This document shows, piece after piece, positions 20,861-28,371 of a stretch of DNA of 31,010 nt. Positions within the stretch are counted from its first letter, which is position 1. Each line of letters begins with the position of its first letter. The position numbers were made by a program, and so were the translations under genes. Source of the stretch: a virus; the IMG/VR virus record IMGVR_UViG_3300017941_000030, positions 1-31,010 of that record. One strand, 5' to 3'. The notes under the pieces were generated by a model. That model worked only from the letters and a program-made list of their open reading frames with translations, was not told the origin of the DNA and did no database searches.

Positions 20861-21739
20861 TTATTCTGCCTTCACTCTGAGCCTTGGGTCCTTCTCCATG
20901 TCGGGGAAAGTGAGCGCATAGCCGTGAGGGGTCTTAGGCATGTTGGGTCTTACCTGTGCCCCATTCCCACTCCCGCCCGCGCCGGTCACGATGCTGTCAA
21001 CGTCCATCCTCTTCCCGACCTCTATCAACATTTTGTTGACTCTCGGGTCGTTGTCGAAGGTGAGTCCGTTAGGCAGCCGTGCCTGTTTGAAAGCATCGAC
21101 AAGCTCCTGCCCGCCAAAGCGTGCGATTGCGGCATCCCGCAGTTGCATCATCTTGGGCAGTTCATCCTTGTACTCGGCGGTCAACGTCTCCACCGCGGCT
21201 TTCGCTGCGGCGGCGCGGGAAGCCTCGTCGGCTTTCTGCCGTGCGGCTGTCGCGGCCGTGAATCTCTGTGCCTGAGTATTGTTCCAGTCCTCGAATATGG
21301 CTTTCGCCGTATCGTTCGAAACACCAGCATCCCACATCTTCTGACGGAACCATGCTTCCAGACTCGGGTCGTAAGGCAATCCGTTGGGTAAATTCGAAGG
21401 TTTGTTGAAAGCATATCCGTCTGGTCTGTCTGGTCGGCCGATTGCTTTGTAGAATCGGTCCCATGCTTCCCTCGGTGCGTTCTTGTCGGGTACCGTAACT
21501 CGGTCCTTGAGGTCAGATGACGTGGCCCACTCTCGATACATATCCGAGAGGCCCTTGGGAAGTTTTTCAACAAACTTCGAGTCCTTAGATATCCTCGATT
21601 GGAGGTCCGCCATCGCTTCCTTCTCAAACTGGCCCGTGTATCCGGGGAGCGACGCCTTGGATGGTTCTGCCGAGCCCGGCTGCGCAGCAACGCTGGCAGG
21701 AGCTACTTCTGAAACAGGTAATGCCATTGCATCAGCCAT
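20861..21739 (-). CDS. Scaffolding protein
   Basis: A 292-aa hydrophilic, Ala/Lys/Glu-rich protein. Residues 80-170 contain a recurrent scaffold-type segment: VPDKNAPREAWDRFYKAIG, RPDRPDGYAF and WFRQKMWDAGVSNDTAKAIF. A coiled-coil helix follows (about 165-230, AARQKADEASRAAAAKA). The last part is Gly/Asn/Pro-rich. It sits directly before the capsid gene. AAGGAAATAACA precedes the ATG. An extended -10-like TGC-TATCTT (21758-21766) lies just upstream with a poor -35, so a local promoter is possible but weak. Confidence 0.8.
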   Translation of the reverse strand: MADAMALPVSEVAPASVAAQPGSAEPSKASLPGYTGQFEKEAMADLQSRISKDSKFVEKLPKGLSDMYREWATSSDLKDRVTVPDKNAPREAWDRFYKAIGRPDRPDGYAFNKPSNLPNGLPYDPSLEAWFRQKMWDAGVSNDTAKAIFEDWNNTQAQRFTAATAARQKADEASRAAAAKAAVETLTAEYKDELPKMMQLRDAAIARFGGQELVDAFKQARLPNGLTFDNDPRVNKMLIEVGKRMDVDSIVTGAGGSGNGAQVRPNMPKTPHGYALTFPDMEKDPRLRVKAE

Positions 21740-21784
21740 TGTTATTTCCTTCTCCTAAAGATAGCATACAAGTCAAGTCTCATT

Positions 21785-22057
21785 CTACACCTCACCTTCC
21801 CTTGCGTATTCGATGACGAATGTTAGCTTTTCGAGATTCTTTAGCCCGAGAGACGGAGCTGCGCGCATCTCTGCGAGTATTTCCATCGCTGCGTTGTGCC
21901 GTTCTACGTCTCCTGAGCTTTCCAGCTTCCCCCAGAGTTTCAGCTTTGCCATCAGGTACCCGAACGCCTGCATCGCTATCTCCGGAGATGCCCTGCCCAG
22001 AAACGTTGACACCAACTCCGGTCCCATTGATTCTACCGGCTTCTTGAACGGGTTCAC
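21785..22057 (-). CDS. Small helical protein, overlapped in another frame
   Basis: A 90-aa protein with a GTG start and AGGAGGTG five bases upstream, an almost ideal ribosome-binding site. It is helical and balanced in charge (SPEIAMQAFGYLMAKLKLWG, VERHNAAMEILAEMRAAP). From 21792 to 22057 the same DNA is also open in the frame of the 166-aa gene. The signals favour this frame as protein-coding. Position between portal and scaffold suggests a head-assembly accessory, but no family was recognised. Confidence 0.75.
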   Translation of the reverse strand: MNPFKKPVESMGPELVSTFLGRASPEIAMQAFGYLMAKLKLWGKLESSGDVERHNAAMEILAEMRAAPSLGLKNLEKLTFVIEYAREGEV

Positions 22058-22292
22058 TTAGCACCTCCTGTGCGAATGGAAGAAAATCTTTAGCTGGTCT
22101 TATACGAACGGATGCACCATCGAGAGTAGAAACCAGATAATCACCGGGCACAAAGTTCTCACGGCCCACCGTCGTTCGAATATAAAATGCGCCGTCGATG
22201 CTCCCAGTGTCGCAGTCCCAATCAACGCCTTCCTTATCGCGGACAGTGAGCTTCTTGGCTTCCACCATGTACCCATGGAAGAGGTATCTCAC
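21792..22292 (-). CDS. Hypothetical protein with dual-coded Arg-rich tail
   Basis: A 166-aa ORF with a GTG start in a GTGA overlap with the portal stop. Residues 1-78 look like a normal small domain (MRYLFHGYMVEAKKLTVRDK, SIDGAFYIRTTVGRENFVPG and DYLVSTLDGASVRIRPAKDF). From about residue 79 it overlaps the 90-aa gene in another frame, and its sequence turns Arg-rich and low in hydrophobics, as expected from a secondary frame. No stop occurs before 21792, so unless a frameshift or sequencing error intervenes the tail is translated. Function unknown. Confidence 0.6.
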   Translation of the reverse strand: MRYLFHGYMVEAKKLTVRDKEGVDWDCDTGSIDGAFYIRTTVGRENFVPGDYLVSTLDGASVRIRPAKDFLPFAQEVLSEPVQEAGRINGTGVGVNVSGQGISGDSDAGVRVPDGKAETLGEAGKLRRRRTAQRSDGNTRRDARSSVSRAKESRKANIRHRIRKGR

Positions 22293-24070
22293 TGCTGGCC
22301 TCCCTGACCACCCATTAGTTTCTCACCGGGACTTCCAGGTTCAGGAGCGCCTTGAACTTGTTTGTACCCACCCGCAAGTCTCTCAAGTTGCTGCATCCTC
22401 TGTTCCTGCTGAATCTGCTGTAGCTTGGCTTGACGGATCTTGATGAGCGTATCGGGGTCTTGGTCGATTTTTGAAGGCGCGCCGTCCGCTTCGAAGAGGT
22501 AGTCATACAATTCATCTGCCTTCATCTTGTCCTTAAGCTCAGGCCACACGTCAATAAGCGGTCTATCCCCGATGAGTCTCAAAAGGAAAGGATTAATTCC
22601 CTGCATCTGCAAGTAGCGTTTGATGGCCACAGCAATCGGCCCCAAGAACTCGAAGTACGTGCTGGGGTCATACGCAAGGATTGACGGCGGCGGAGGGGGT
22701 AGTCTACCGTTTGCGAAAAGCACTTGAAGCGTAGAACGGATCATGGGGATCAAAAGCTCTGACTGCCCAGGCCCTACTATCGGGATGAGCGCTGCTGCCT
22801 TTTCACCCTGGATCTCCGCGATCTGCATCTGGTTCATCCGGGAAGTCATCTGGGTAAGGTAGCTCAAAAGTTGGAATGTCTTCGCCTTAAACTTCTCCCG
22901 CAGCTCCTCTCGCATCTTCATCACTTGGTCCACGCCGATGGGGTACTCTTTCCCCGCACCGTGAAATAGTTCTGTAGGTGCTGGCTCTCCTGCTTGCAAC
23001 CATGTGATTCCCCACGGACTTATTTTGATCTTGTTCTTCAGTGATTCCTGCGCAACAAGAGGCTTCATTACTGCCAACTGCGCGGCGTCCATCAGGTAAT
23101 GAACCGCCGAGTTTACCGATGCTGCCTCGAAGATGCTGTCCATCGCCGGGCCACGCCCGTAATCTTCCTGGGAGTTTCGGCGGAAGCACCACGTGGAAAG
23201 CGGCCAATCGTCAAAGCCACTCTTGCGCAAAATGAGTTTTTCATTTTCCAGCACATATACCGAAGCGACACGCTTGTTCTCGCTCGTCCACTTGCGCGTA
23301 TCTCTCTCAGTATTGAGGTACAGAGAATGGATGACCATCCTGCGCTGGAAAGGATTTTTCTCGATCTCCTGGCGCAGTTTGTAGTCAAGCCGCTCAAGAC
23401 CGAACTTTTCATCAATCTGGCGGTTCTGCATGGGGAACTTTCTATGCCAGAGGTTGATTTCTCCATTGTCATCCCGGGCGACGAATATCTCCCTGTTGTG
23501 GTGCGCCTGATAGGAAAGCTTATGAGAAAAGGGGAGCCAAATAGGCTTGGCCATCGTTGCGATTCCGAAGAATACTCCGTCCTGGCAAGCCTCGTTGTAC
23601 TGGCTATAGAAGTTGCTGTTTGCCATCTCGATAGCGGCGAGCTCCTGGACTTCATCAATCCACTGCCGGGCCATGTAGTCCTTCTGGGCCAGTTTGTTCT
23701 GAAAGTGGATAGCCCACCACACAAGCCCCGCGCTTGCCGTTTGCCCTTGTAATCCATCCGCGAAGTCCTGCCCCGCGCTGGAACAAGTCTGGTCGTAAAC
23801 TTCGGCTCCCAGCTTCTCACCCGGCATCATCCCCCGGCGTGACCCAAGATCCCACACCGCCCGCCGTGGGGTGATTATTTCATCCACGAGGTTCCAAAAG
23901 GCATCGATCAGAGACCGCTCATCTTCGAGCTGGCCCTGACGTTTGACTATCTTCTCCGCAAGTTTCGCATCATCGCGCGACTGTTCGACGTAGGGCTGCT
24001 GAAAGGGAGTAGCTTCCGCATCATGCGTCGAGGTTTCAGGTGCCCTGGTTGCATAGGCGACAGACGACAT
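22289..24070 (-). CDS. Portal (head-tail connector) protein
   Basis: A 593-aa protein of the T7/BPP-1 podovirus connector type. Recognisable parts are the N-terminal WNLVDEIITPRRAVWDLGSR, GQDFADGLQGQTASAGLVWW, the middle YGRGPAMDSIFEAASVNSAV and the helical C-terminus rich in Gln (IRQAKLQQIQQEQRMQQLER). Twelve copies form the channel for DNA packaging and exit and the site where gp11-like protein attaches. It lies downstream of the terminases and upstream of scaffold and capsid, the expected place. Length is within the usual 500-600 aa. Confidence 0.9.
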   Translation of the reverse strand: MSSVAYATRAPETSTHDAEATPFQQPYVEQSRDDAKLAEKIVKRQGQLEDERSLIDAFWNLVDEIITPRRAVWDLGSRRGMMPGEKLGAEVYDQTCSSAGQDFADGLQGQTASAGLVWWAIHFQNKLAQKDYMARQWIDEVQELAAIEMANSNFYSQYNEACQDGVFFGIATMAKPIWLPFSHKLSYQAHHNREIFVARDDNGEINLWHRKFPMQNRQIDEKFGLERLDYKLRQEIEKNPFQRRMVIHSLYLNTERDTRKWTSENKRVASVYVLENEKLILRKSGFDDWPLSTWCFRRNSQEDYGRGPAMDSIFEAASVNSAVHYLMDAAQLAVMKPLVAQESLKNKIKISPWGITWLQAGEPAPTELFHGAGKEYPIGVDQVMKMREELREKFKAKTFQLLSYLTQMTSRMNQMQIAEIQGEKAAALIPIVGPGQSELLIPMIRSTLQVLFANGRLPPPPPSILAYDPSTYFEFLGPIAVAIKRYLQMQGINPFLLRLIGDRPLIDVWPELKDKMKADELYDYLFEADGAPSKIDQDPDTLIKIRQAKLQQIQQEQRMQQLERLAGGYKQVQGAPEPGSPGEKLMGGQGGQQ

Positions 24071-24073
24071 GCC

Positions 24074-24445
24074 TTACCCCAGATTGAGCGCGACTTGGAT
24101 GCGCTTGAAAAGTTGTTTCCAGTTTGGGTCGCCCGAGTACTTCGGATCTTTCATCTTCCCCGCTGACAGGTCGTATGCCTTTTGGTAGTCCCCCGAGGTA
24201 TAAGCGTCCCGCACGGCCTTGTACTCATCGGTACCCGTGGTCGCGCTATCCATCGCGGAAGCTATTGGCGCTTCTGCCTTCACGTCCATTGCGCTTGCAG
24301 CGGTTTTATCTTGAACTGGTTGCGTGCCCGCCTCATCGCTAAACTTGTTGCCCTGCTCATCTTCGTAATGGTCGCCCACTTTCCGCAGCTTTTTCTTGGC
24401 CTGCGGTTGCACTGAGCCCATGATCGACTGTAAAGTCTCAGGCAT
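24074..24445 (-). CDS. Hypothetical protein upstream of portal
   Basis: A 123-aa protein starting MPETLQSIMGSVQPQAKKKL. An earlier in-frame start would overlap the zinc-ribbon gene. The ATG at 24445 is chosen because it overlaps that gene's stop (TGATG) and GAGGG precedes it. The N-terminus is basic; the middle is Ala/Thr/Asp-rich; the C-terminal 50 residues (DEYKAVRDAYTSGDYQKAYD onward) resemble a single helical TPR-like hairpin. It is 3 bases from the portal gene. No family assigned. Confidence 0.6.
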   Translation of the reverse strand: MPETLQSIMGSVQPQAKKKLRKVGDHYEDEQGNKFSDEAGTQPVQDKTAASAMDVKAEAPIASAMDSATTGTDEYKAVRDAYTSGDYQKAYDLSAGKMKDPKYSGDPNWKQLFKRIQVALNLG

Positions 24446-24591
24446 CAGTTCACCCTCACCGTCGTACCGTCCTTGACGACTACCACCCCGCCGCACTTGG
24501 GATTCGTGCAGACTCCATACCCCTTGAACGGGGTGTACGGATCAGCGGTGAGATTCACCGTGACAGGGCCCCCGCACTTCAGACAGTTCAT
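24445..24591 (-). CDS. 48-aa zinc-ribbon protein
   Basis: A short ORF with GGAGGTGAT placed ideally before the ATG. It starts MNCLKCGGPV and contains C3-x2-C6 and C28-x4-C33 around a beta-rich core, a treble-clef or zinc-ribbon pattern. The start overlaps the previous stop (ATGA) and the stop overlaps the next start (TGATG). No larger domain is attached. It is probably a small metal-stabilised binding protein of unknown target. Confidence 0.75.
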   Translation of the reverse strand: MNCLKCGGPVTVNLTADPYTPFKGYGVCTNPKCGGVVVVKDGTTVRVN

Positions 24592-24860
24592 ATATCACCT
24601 CCAAGAATTTTATCGCGGTCTCGCTGATTGTGTAAACACGCCCGCTCCCACTCGTGGAAGTGTTCAAAGCAAGCATACCGTCTCCGACCGTCGATGAACA
24701 CAAACCGCGTCCCACGTTCCATGCACTTATAACACAGCTCCTTGCTTGATGGATTGAAGCCCGGGTCAGGCTTGTCGCGAGAGTGGATCAGATTAGCCAA
24801 AGGTGTGCAAAGCCTCAATCGAAACCCGCACGGCTTCAGAACGTTTGATAAGATCCTCAA
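24588..24860 (-). CDS. Small Cys-containing hypothetical protein, start uncertain
   Basis: Up to 90 aa. The longest version begins at a TTG (24860) and overlaps the preceding gene by 68 bases; a TTG at 24800, just before that gene's stop, is a more economical start (70 aa). The core has ELCYKCMERGTRFVFIDGRRRYACFEHFHEW, with C-x2-C and C-x-x-H that may bind zinc. The stop overlaps the zinc-ribbon start (ATGA). Function unknown. Confidence 0.55.
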   Translation of the reverse strand: MRILSNVLKPCGFRLRLCTPLANLIHSRDKPDPGFNPSSKELCYKCMERGTRFVFIDGRRRYACFEHFHEWERACLHNQRDRDKILGGDI

Positions 24861-25047
24861 CGATCTCTCGCGTGATGTTCTGCGCAGACTCCACGTCCAC
24901 CTGCCCGAACTGGTTTATCTTGATCTTCCCCGCGTAGGTCTTGGAAAGCATCTCGATTGCTACCTTGACCTCGTAGGCAAGCGCCTCGGCCTCAGAGTAG
25001 GCAAGAAATCCGTCGTTGCACTTCCACATCTGGATAGCTGTTGCCAC
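24793..25047 (-). CDS. Small helical hypothetical protein
   Basis: An 84-aa protein using the GTG at 25047, which has GGGAGG four bases upstream; the frame stays open to a TTG at 25059. Sequence MATAIQMWKCNDGFLAYSEA is followed by two helices around IKINQFGQVDVESAQNITRE. It starts 1 base after the end of the large terminase gene. It is not recognised; a packaging-associated role is only suggested by position. Confidence 0.6.
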   Translation of the reverse strand: MATAIQMWKCNDGFLAYSEAEALAYEVKVAIEMLSKTYAGKIKINQFGQVDVESAQNITREIVEDLIKRSEAVRVSIEALHTFG

Positions 25048-25048
25048 G

Positions 25049-26656
25049 TTACCTCCCAAACCTCGAATCTATGCTCACCACCGCCTCGTTCCCTCCGCTG
25101 TACGCCTGCTGCAACGGCGCCCATGGGTCTATTATCTTCCTACTCTCCACTGTTTGTCTAACCTCTTTCACCATGGCCGGGTAGAACAGCGAAACCACAA
25201 GGTATTGTAACGCATCGTGCAAGTGTTCGAAGTTGTTCTCTTTCGGCTTCACCTTGAACACGTCAATACCCATCCTCGGGTTTTCCTCGTACACATATCC
25301 ACCTTGAAACCCATTGATGAGCATGATACACGACGGGTCAATCAGTATGCCGTGGCGGCGCAAGAGCATCTCGTCCACTGAGTTGATTCTAAGGTCAAGC
25401 TCCTGCCGGGACGCTATCATGGTCACACCGCACATTTCTTTCTGCAATGTCGCGTTGCTAGTGAATCCACCTTTACCAGAGCTGAACTGATTGAACCCTG
25501 CGGGGTCGCAGTAGTGCGTGCAGACATTCCCGGGATATGCCTGTTCAAGACTGCTCATCACAGCCCGGGTAAAGTCAATGATGTTCATCCGCGCGTCGTG
25601 GTATTCCCTGAGTACTTGCAGTGACATCGACCCTACTACTTGGCCTACCACGCACGCAGGGAAGTTGCCCGAATTATCCCATCCCGCATAAAGCGGCGCA
25701 CCATGTATCAACCCCGTGGCCGAATCCAATACCTTCATCCACATAAGCGGCGTCTCGCTCATGTGATCTTTCATCTCGAAGTTTCGATACACTCCTTTAC
25801 CCTCCGGCTTCTTGCCAGGTTCCCCCTTGACCATCATTCGCACCATCTCGGGCGACTCTGGATAGTCTGCCTCTATGTCAGTCCAGTAACCTTCTCGCAG
25901 GTTCTCTTTGTTCTCGCCGCGTTCCTGCCAGAATCCAACGTAACGCTTCAGCGGTGCCTTCGCAGGTACTGGCCCCGGCGGCCGCTTGGGAACCAATACA
26001 CGAGTATCGTATCTCCCTGTCTGCCAAATAGGATTGCCCTGCTCGTCCCGTTGCGGCTCTTGCAGAATCTTCGGACCCATCCAAAGGTAGTTGTAGTATA
26101 TATGATGGTCTATCGTACACGGGTTTGATGTCTCGATCATGTAGGCAGGCACGTAGTCGCACGGTGAATCCTTGCGCTTGGGAAACCGACCGATACGCGC
26201 CTTGATAATGTTTTTAACATGGACATGAATCTCTATTGCCTCGTCAATCCACGCACCGGTAACCTCAAACGACCTGAACTTCTCTTCCGCGTCAGGTGTG
26301 TTGCAGGCACGGAACAGCAGCTCTACAACAAGCGGTGACTTGCAATGCTCACGGGCGGGCCAGTGGAGAGTGAGCGTCTTGTTGGTATAGTGCCAGTCGT
26401 GCTTGATGAACCAAGACACAGCAGTCTCGAAGTCTGTATCCATCAACTCGCCGTATGTCTTGCGGACGACAAACCATTTGGTGTGCGTTATCCCATACAG
26501 GTTGTAGATACGGCTGGGAAGGTTGAACCCTATCTGCCAGAGAGCTGTAGTAGTCTTAGCTGTCCCCATGGCACCGATAAGCGCAGATCGAGGGGCGTCA
26601 CACCGATGGAAAGCTGCGACGGTAGGAGAAGCGGGCTTGTAGGTTATTACTTGCAA
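25049..26656 (-). CDS. terL: Terminase large subunit
   Basis: A 535-aa packaging motor. The ATPase Walker A is GAMGTAKTT (residues 28-36) and Walker B is GAWIDEA (134-140, with D138 and E139). The nuclease domain shows the RNase H-like acids: D327 in AGWDNSGN, D384 in HYCDPAG and D481 in EHLHDALQYLV. All key residues are present. No ATG lies before Walker A, so the start must be non-ATG; the TTG at 26656 is the most likely, and its ribosome-binding site is poor. It follows the small terminase after 116 bases that contain a possible 36-aa ORF. Confidence 0.93.
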   Translation of the reverse strand: MQVITYKPASPTVAAFHRCDAPRSALIGAMGTAKTTTALWQIGFNLPSRIYNLYGITHTKWFVVRKTYGELMDTDFETAVSWFIKHDWHYTNKTLTLHWPAREHCKSPLVVELLFRACNTPDAEEKFRSFEVTGAWIDEAIEIHVHVKNIIKARIGRFPKRKDSPCDYVPAYMIETSNPCTIDHHIYYNYLWMGPKILQEPQRDEQGNPIWQTGRYDTRVLVPKRPPGPVPAKAPLKRYVGFWQERGENKENLREGYWTDIEADYPESPEMVRMMVKGEPGKKPEGKGVYRNFEMKDHMSETPLMWMKVLDSATGLIHGAPLYAGWDNSGNFPACVVGQVVGSMSLQVLREYHDARMNIIDFTRAVMSSLEQAYPGNVCTHYCDPAGFNQFSSGKGGFTSNATLQKEMCGVTMIASRQELDLRINSVDEMLLRRHGILIDPSCIMLINGFQGGYVYEENPRMGIDVFKVKPKENNFEHLHDALQYLVVSLFYPAMVKEVRQTVESRKIIDPWAPLQQAYSGGNEAVVSIDSRFGR

Positions 26657-26669
26657 AAAGCCGGTCGCC

Positions 26670-26780
26670 TCAGTTAAGACTCACACAACAGACTAAACCG
26701 TGAACTTCGACAAGCACCCACCTACGCCAATGCCCACTACAACCGATGCGCAACAGATGGCCTATATAGAGCTCACACAT
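26670..26780 (-). CDS. Possible 36-aa ORF between the terminase genes
   Basis: The otherwise empty 116-base gap contains an ORF beginning at an ATG that overlaps the last 8 bases of the small terminase gene. GGAG lies 6 bases upstream. It reads MCELYIGHLLRIGCSG and so on, with four Cys in total, and stops 14 bases before the large terminase start. Its composition is not convincing as a folded protein. Its value may be to carry ribosomes to the poorly initiated terL. Confidence 0.25.
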   Translation of the reverse strand: MCELYIGHLLRIGCSGHWRRWVLVEVHGLVCCVSLN

Positions 26781-27426
26781 CCTCCGCTCCATCTCGAATC
26801 TTCTTCCATCGCTCCTGCGCTGCCGCCGCTTCCGGCCCCTGGCCGTGCGGATCGTCCACGGTTGCCGTCGCAGGATCGGAATCCCAGCCCTCGGAACCTA
26901 CCTCAATGACGATGACTTCAGTCTCCTCCTCATCCTGACGGCCCCACTCTTTGAGTCTGGCCCGGGCTATCTGAAGCCTTCTCCCGACCACCTTGTCTAT
27001 TGCATTAACTCTGTGCTGCTTTACTAGACCCTTGACCTTCAGCATGTCATCAGCAAGGATCAAAGTATCCTCTGCCTTTTCACGCACGCCGTCGTTGTAG
27101 GAGTTGTACCATAGTTCCTTGAAATCAGGATCAGTATCTCTCCAAACGTAAATCGTATGTCTTTCCGGCATACCTTCAATCTGGCAGATTTTGGAGGCAT
27201 TCAGACCATCACGCCGAAGCTCAATAATGGTCTGCTTGATCTCCTCTGGATAACCACCCCGGCCTGGATGCGTATTTCCTTTTGCCGCAATCTCAGCAGC
27301 CACCCGGTCTTCATTCTTGGCTTCCTTCGCACGGTCTGGGAGCTCCATATCTATATGGCGGTTACGTTTTAAGGTCTTAGAGTCCCTTTTACCTATAGCT
27401 TGACCGGGCTGGGGCTTGTTGGCCAT
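26773..27426 (-). CDS. terS: Terminase small subunit
   Basis: A 217-aa protein. A basic N-terminus is followed by a helix-turn-helix of the terminase type at about residues 60-100 (EEIKQTIIELRRDGLNASKI, then HTIYVWRDTDPDFKELW). A helical oligomerisation region follows (VREKAEDTLILADDMLKVKG through KVVGRRLQIARARLKEWG), with an acidic C-terminal tail. This order matches small terminases that recognise pac or cos DNA and hand it to TerL. It lies directly upstream of terL. Confidence 0.85.
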   Translation of the reverse strand: MANKPQPGQAIGKRDSKTLKRNRHIDMELPDRAKEAKNEDRVAAEIAAKGNTHPGRGGYPEEIKQTIIELRRDGLNASKICQIEGMPERHTIYVWRDTDPDFKELWYNSYNDGVREKAEDTLILADDMLKVKGLVKQHRVNAIDKVVGRRLQIARARLKEWGRQDEEETEVIVIEVGSEGWDSDPATATVDDPHGQGPEAAAAQERWKKIRDGAEDV

Positions 27427-27432
27427 ACCTAT

Positions 27433-27714
27433 CTACCCGGCTGGAAGGCTGCGACGCTTCTCGCACAAATCCACAGCCTCGTGCTGGCCACACCATCCAT
27501 CGGGGGGCACTGGGGACCACGCTGAAAGAAATATAGGCTGTATCTGCTGAGTCTGCATCGGACCGGGCGCGGCTATCCTTCCTGAGCCCGGGGCTTGTGC
27601 CATCACCATGAAAGCCTTCGGTGAATAGCGACGACACTGCCCCATGGGATTTGGTTGTCCTGCATCGGGCGGCTTCCAGAAAAGACAATTGCTACAAAAA
27701 GAGTTGTTATTCAT
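27433..27714 (-). CDS. Small Cys-rich, probable zinc-binding protein
   Basis: A 93-aa protein; the ATG at 27714 is chosen because AAGGAG stands 6 bases upstream, although the frame is open to 27741. FCSNCLFW (C7, C10), GQCRRYSP (C27) and a C-terminal WSPVPPDGWCGQHEA (C75, H78) form a pattern seen in many small phage proteins: C-x2-C, GxCR-x-x-P, then W-P and WCG. Function unknown. It ends 6 bases before the small terminase gene. Confidence 0.75.
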   Translation of the reverse strand: MNNNSFCSNCLFWKPPDAGQPNPMGQCRRYSPKAFMVMAQAPGSGRIAAPGPMQTQQIQPIFLSAWSPVPPDGWCGQHEAVDLCEKRRSLPAG

Positions 27715-27967
27715 CTCTTCTCCTTGAATTATAATTCCCAATCATCAGTGTGCAAAGTGGCCTGAGACCGCCATAGTAACTTGCTTGATGATACCACTCC
27801 CCCACTTCCTCATCATTGAGTGCGTCCCGCCGCCTTTCATCCGGTCCGCATTCACACATGAACCGGCCCGGTACCCCTTCATTTTCACCACGCGGGCAGG
27901 GATGCGCCCTCCACCATGCGACACGATCTCGATAACTTTTCCCCTTAGTGGCGAGATGGTAGGTCAT
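27707..27967 (-). CDS. Small hypothetical protein
   Basis: An 86-aa protein starting MTYHLATKGKSYRDRVAWWR. GGGAGG lies 6 bases before the ATG, which overlaps the previous stop (ATGA). C-x-C and other Cys in RFMCECGPDERRRDALNDEE, plus HPCPRG, allow metal binding. The end overlaps the Cys-rich gene by 8 bases, and its last codons contain that gene's ribosome-binding site. Not recognised. Confidence 0.6.
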   Translation of the reverse strand: MTYHLATKGKSYRDRVAWWRAHPCPRGENEGVPGRFMCECGPDERRRDALNDEEVGEWYHQASYYGGLRPLCTLMIGNYNSRRRDE

Positions 27968-28182
27968 GCCCCGCCTCCCGGCTCGCGCATGGACTGACCT
28001 TTTACCAATCTCATCGTCTCGTCATGACATTCTGGCAAGCCGTGAGCAATACAGCGAGCGCCGTTTACGGTCTGCTCTTTTCCATATGTTCGGCAGCATA
28101 CTTTCGTTTCGGAAATGCCAGCGGCCTCAGCCATCTGTTTATACATCGTGTCGAACTTGAAAATCGGTACTCGGTTCCTCAC
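27964..28182 (-). CDS. Small hypothetical protein
   Basis: A 72-aa protein with a GTG start in a GTGA overlap; GGGAGAGAAG precedes it. Sequence FKFDTMYKQMAEAAGISETK-VCCRTYG suggests a short helical segment, possibly HTH-like, followed by a Cys-containing region (CIAHGLPECHDE). No firm motif. It is part of the coupled accessory chain. Confidence 0.55.
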   Translation of the reverse strand: MRNRVPIFKFDTMYKQMAEAAGISETKVCCRTYGKEQTVNGARCIAHGLPECHDETMRLVKGQSMREPGGGA

Positions 28183-28337
28183 ATCTTCTCTCCCTTGCGC
28201 TTACTCCGCTTGTCGGCAAACACGGCGCGGACAGTATCGCATTCATCGCAATGCCCCTTGAGGCACAACTCTGTCTCTTTGCATCCCTTGGCCTGTACAT
28301 ACGCCGCCTTAATGATCGCCTTTTCTGTCTTAGTCAC
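28179..28337 (-). CDS. 52-aa protein, duplicated-cassette copy B
   Basis: A GTG start at 28337 is chosen: it overlaps the previous stop (GTGA) and AGGAGG lies 8 bases upstream. The longer upstream frame is only the other frame of the preceding gene. MTKTEKAIIKAAY is identical to the start of the 58-aa protein at 28821-28997; both end in a basic D-K/R-RSKRK tail. The middle differs: here KGCKETELCLKGHCDECD is Cys-rich. N-terminal identity is part of the 74-bp DNA repeat. Confidence 0.65.
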   Translation of the reverse strand: MTKTEKAIIKAAYVQAKGCKETELCLKGHCDECDTVRAVFADKRSKRKGEKM

Positions 28338-28371
28338 GGCTTGTCCTCCTGGGCGACGACGGGACCGCACC
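28298..28371 (-). repeat. 74-bp exact direct repeat, copy 1
   Basis: Identical to 28958-29031, exactly 660 bases away and in the same orientation. It spans a gene junction: the last codons of one gene (VVAQEDKP), the overlapping stop and start, the ribosome-binding site and the first 13 codons of the next gene. It is a recent duplication or a recombination junction. Confidence 0.9.
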
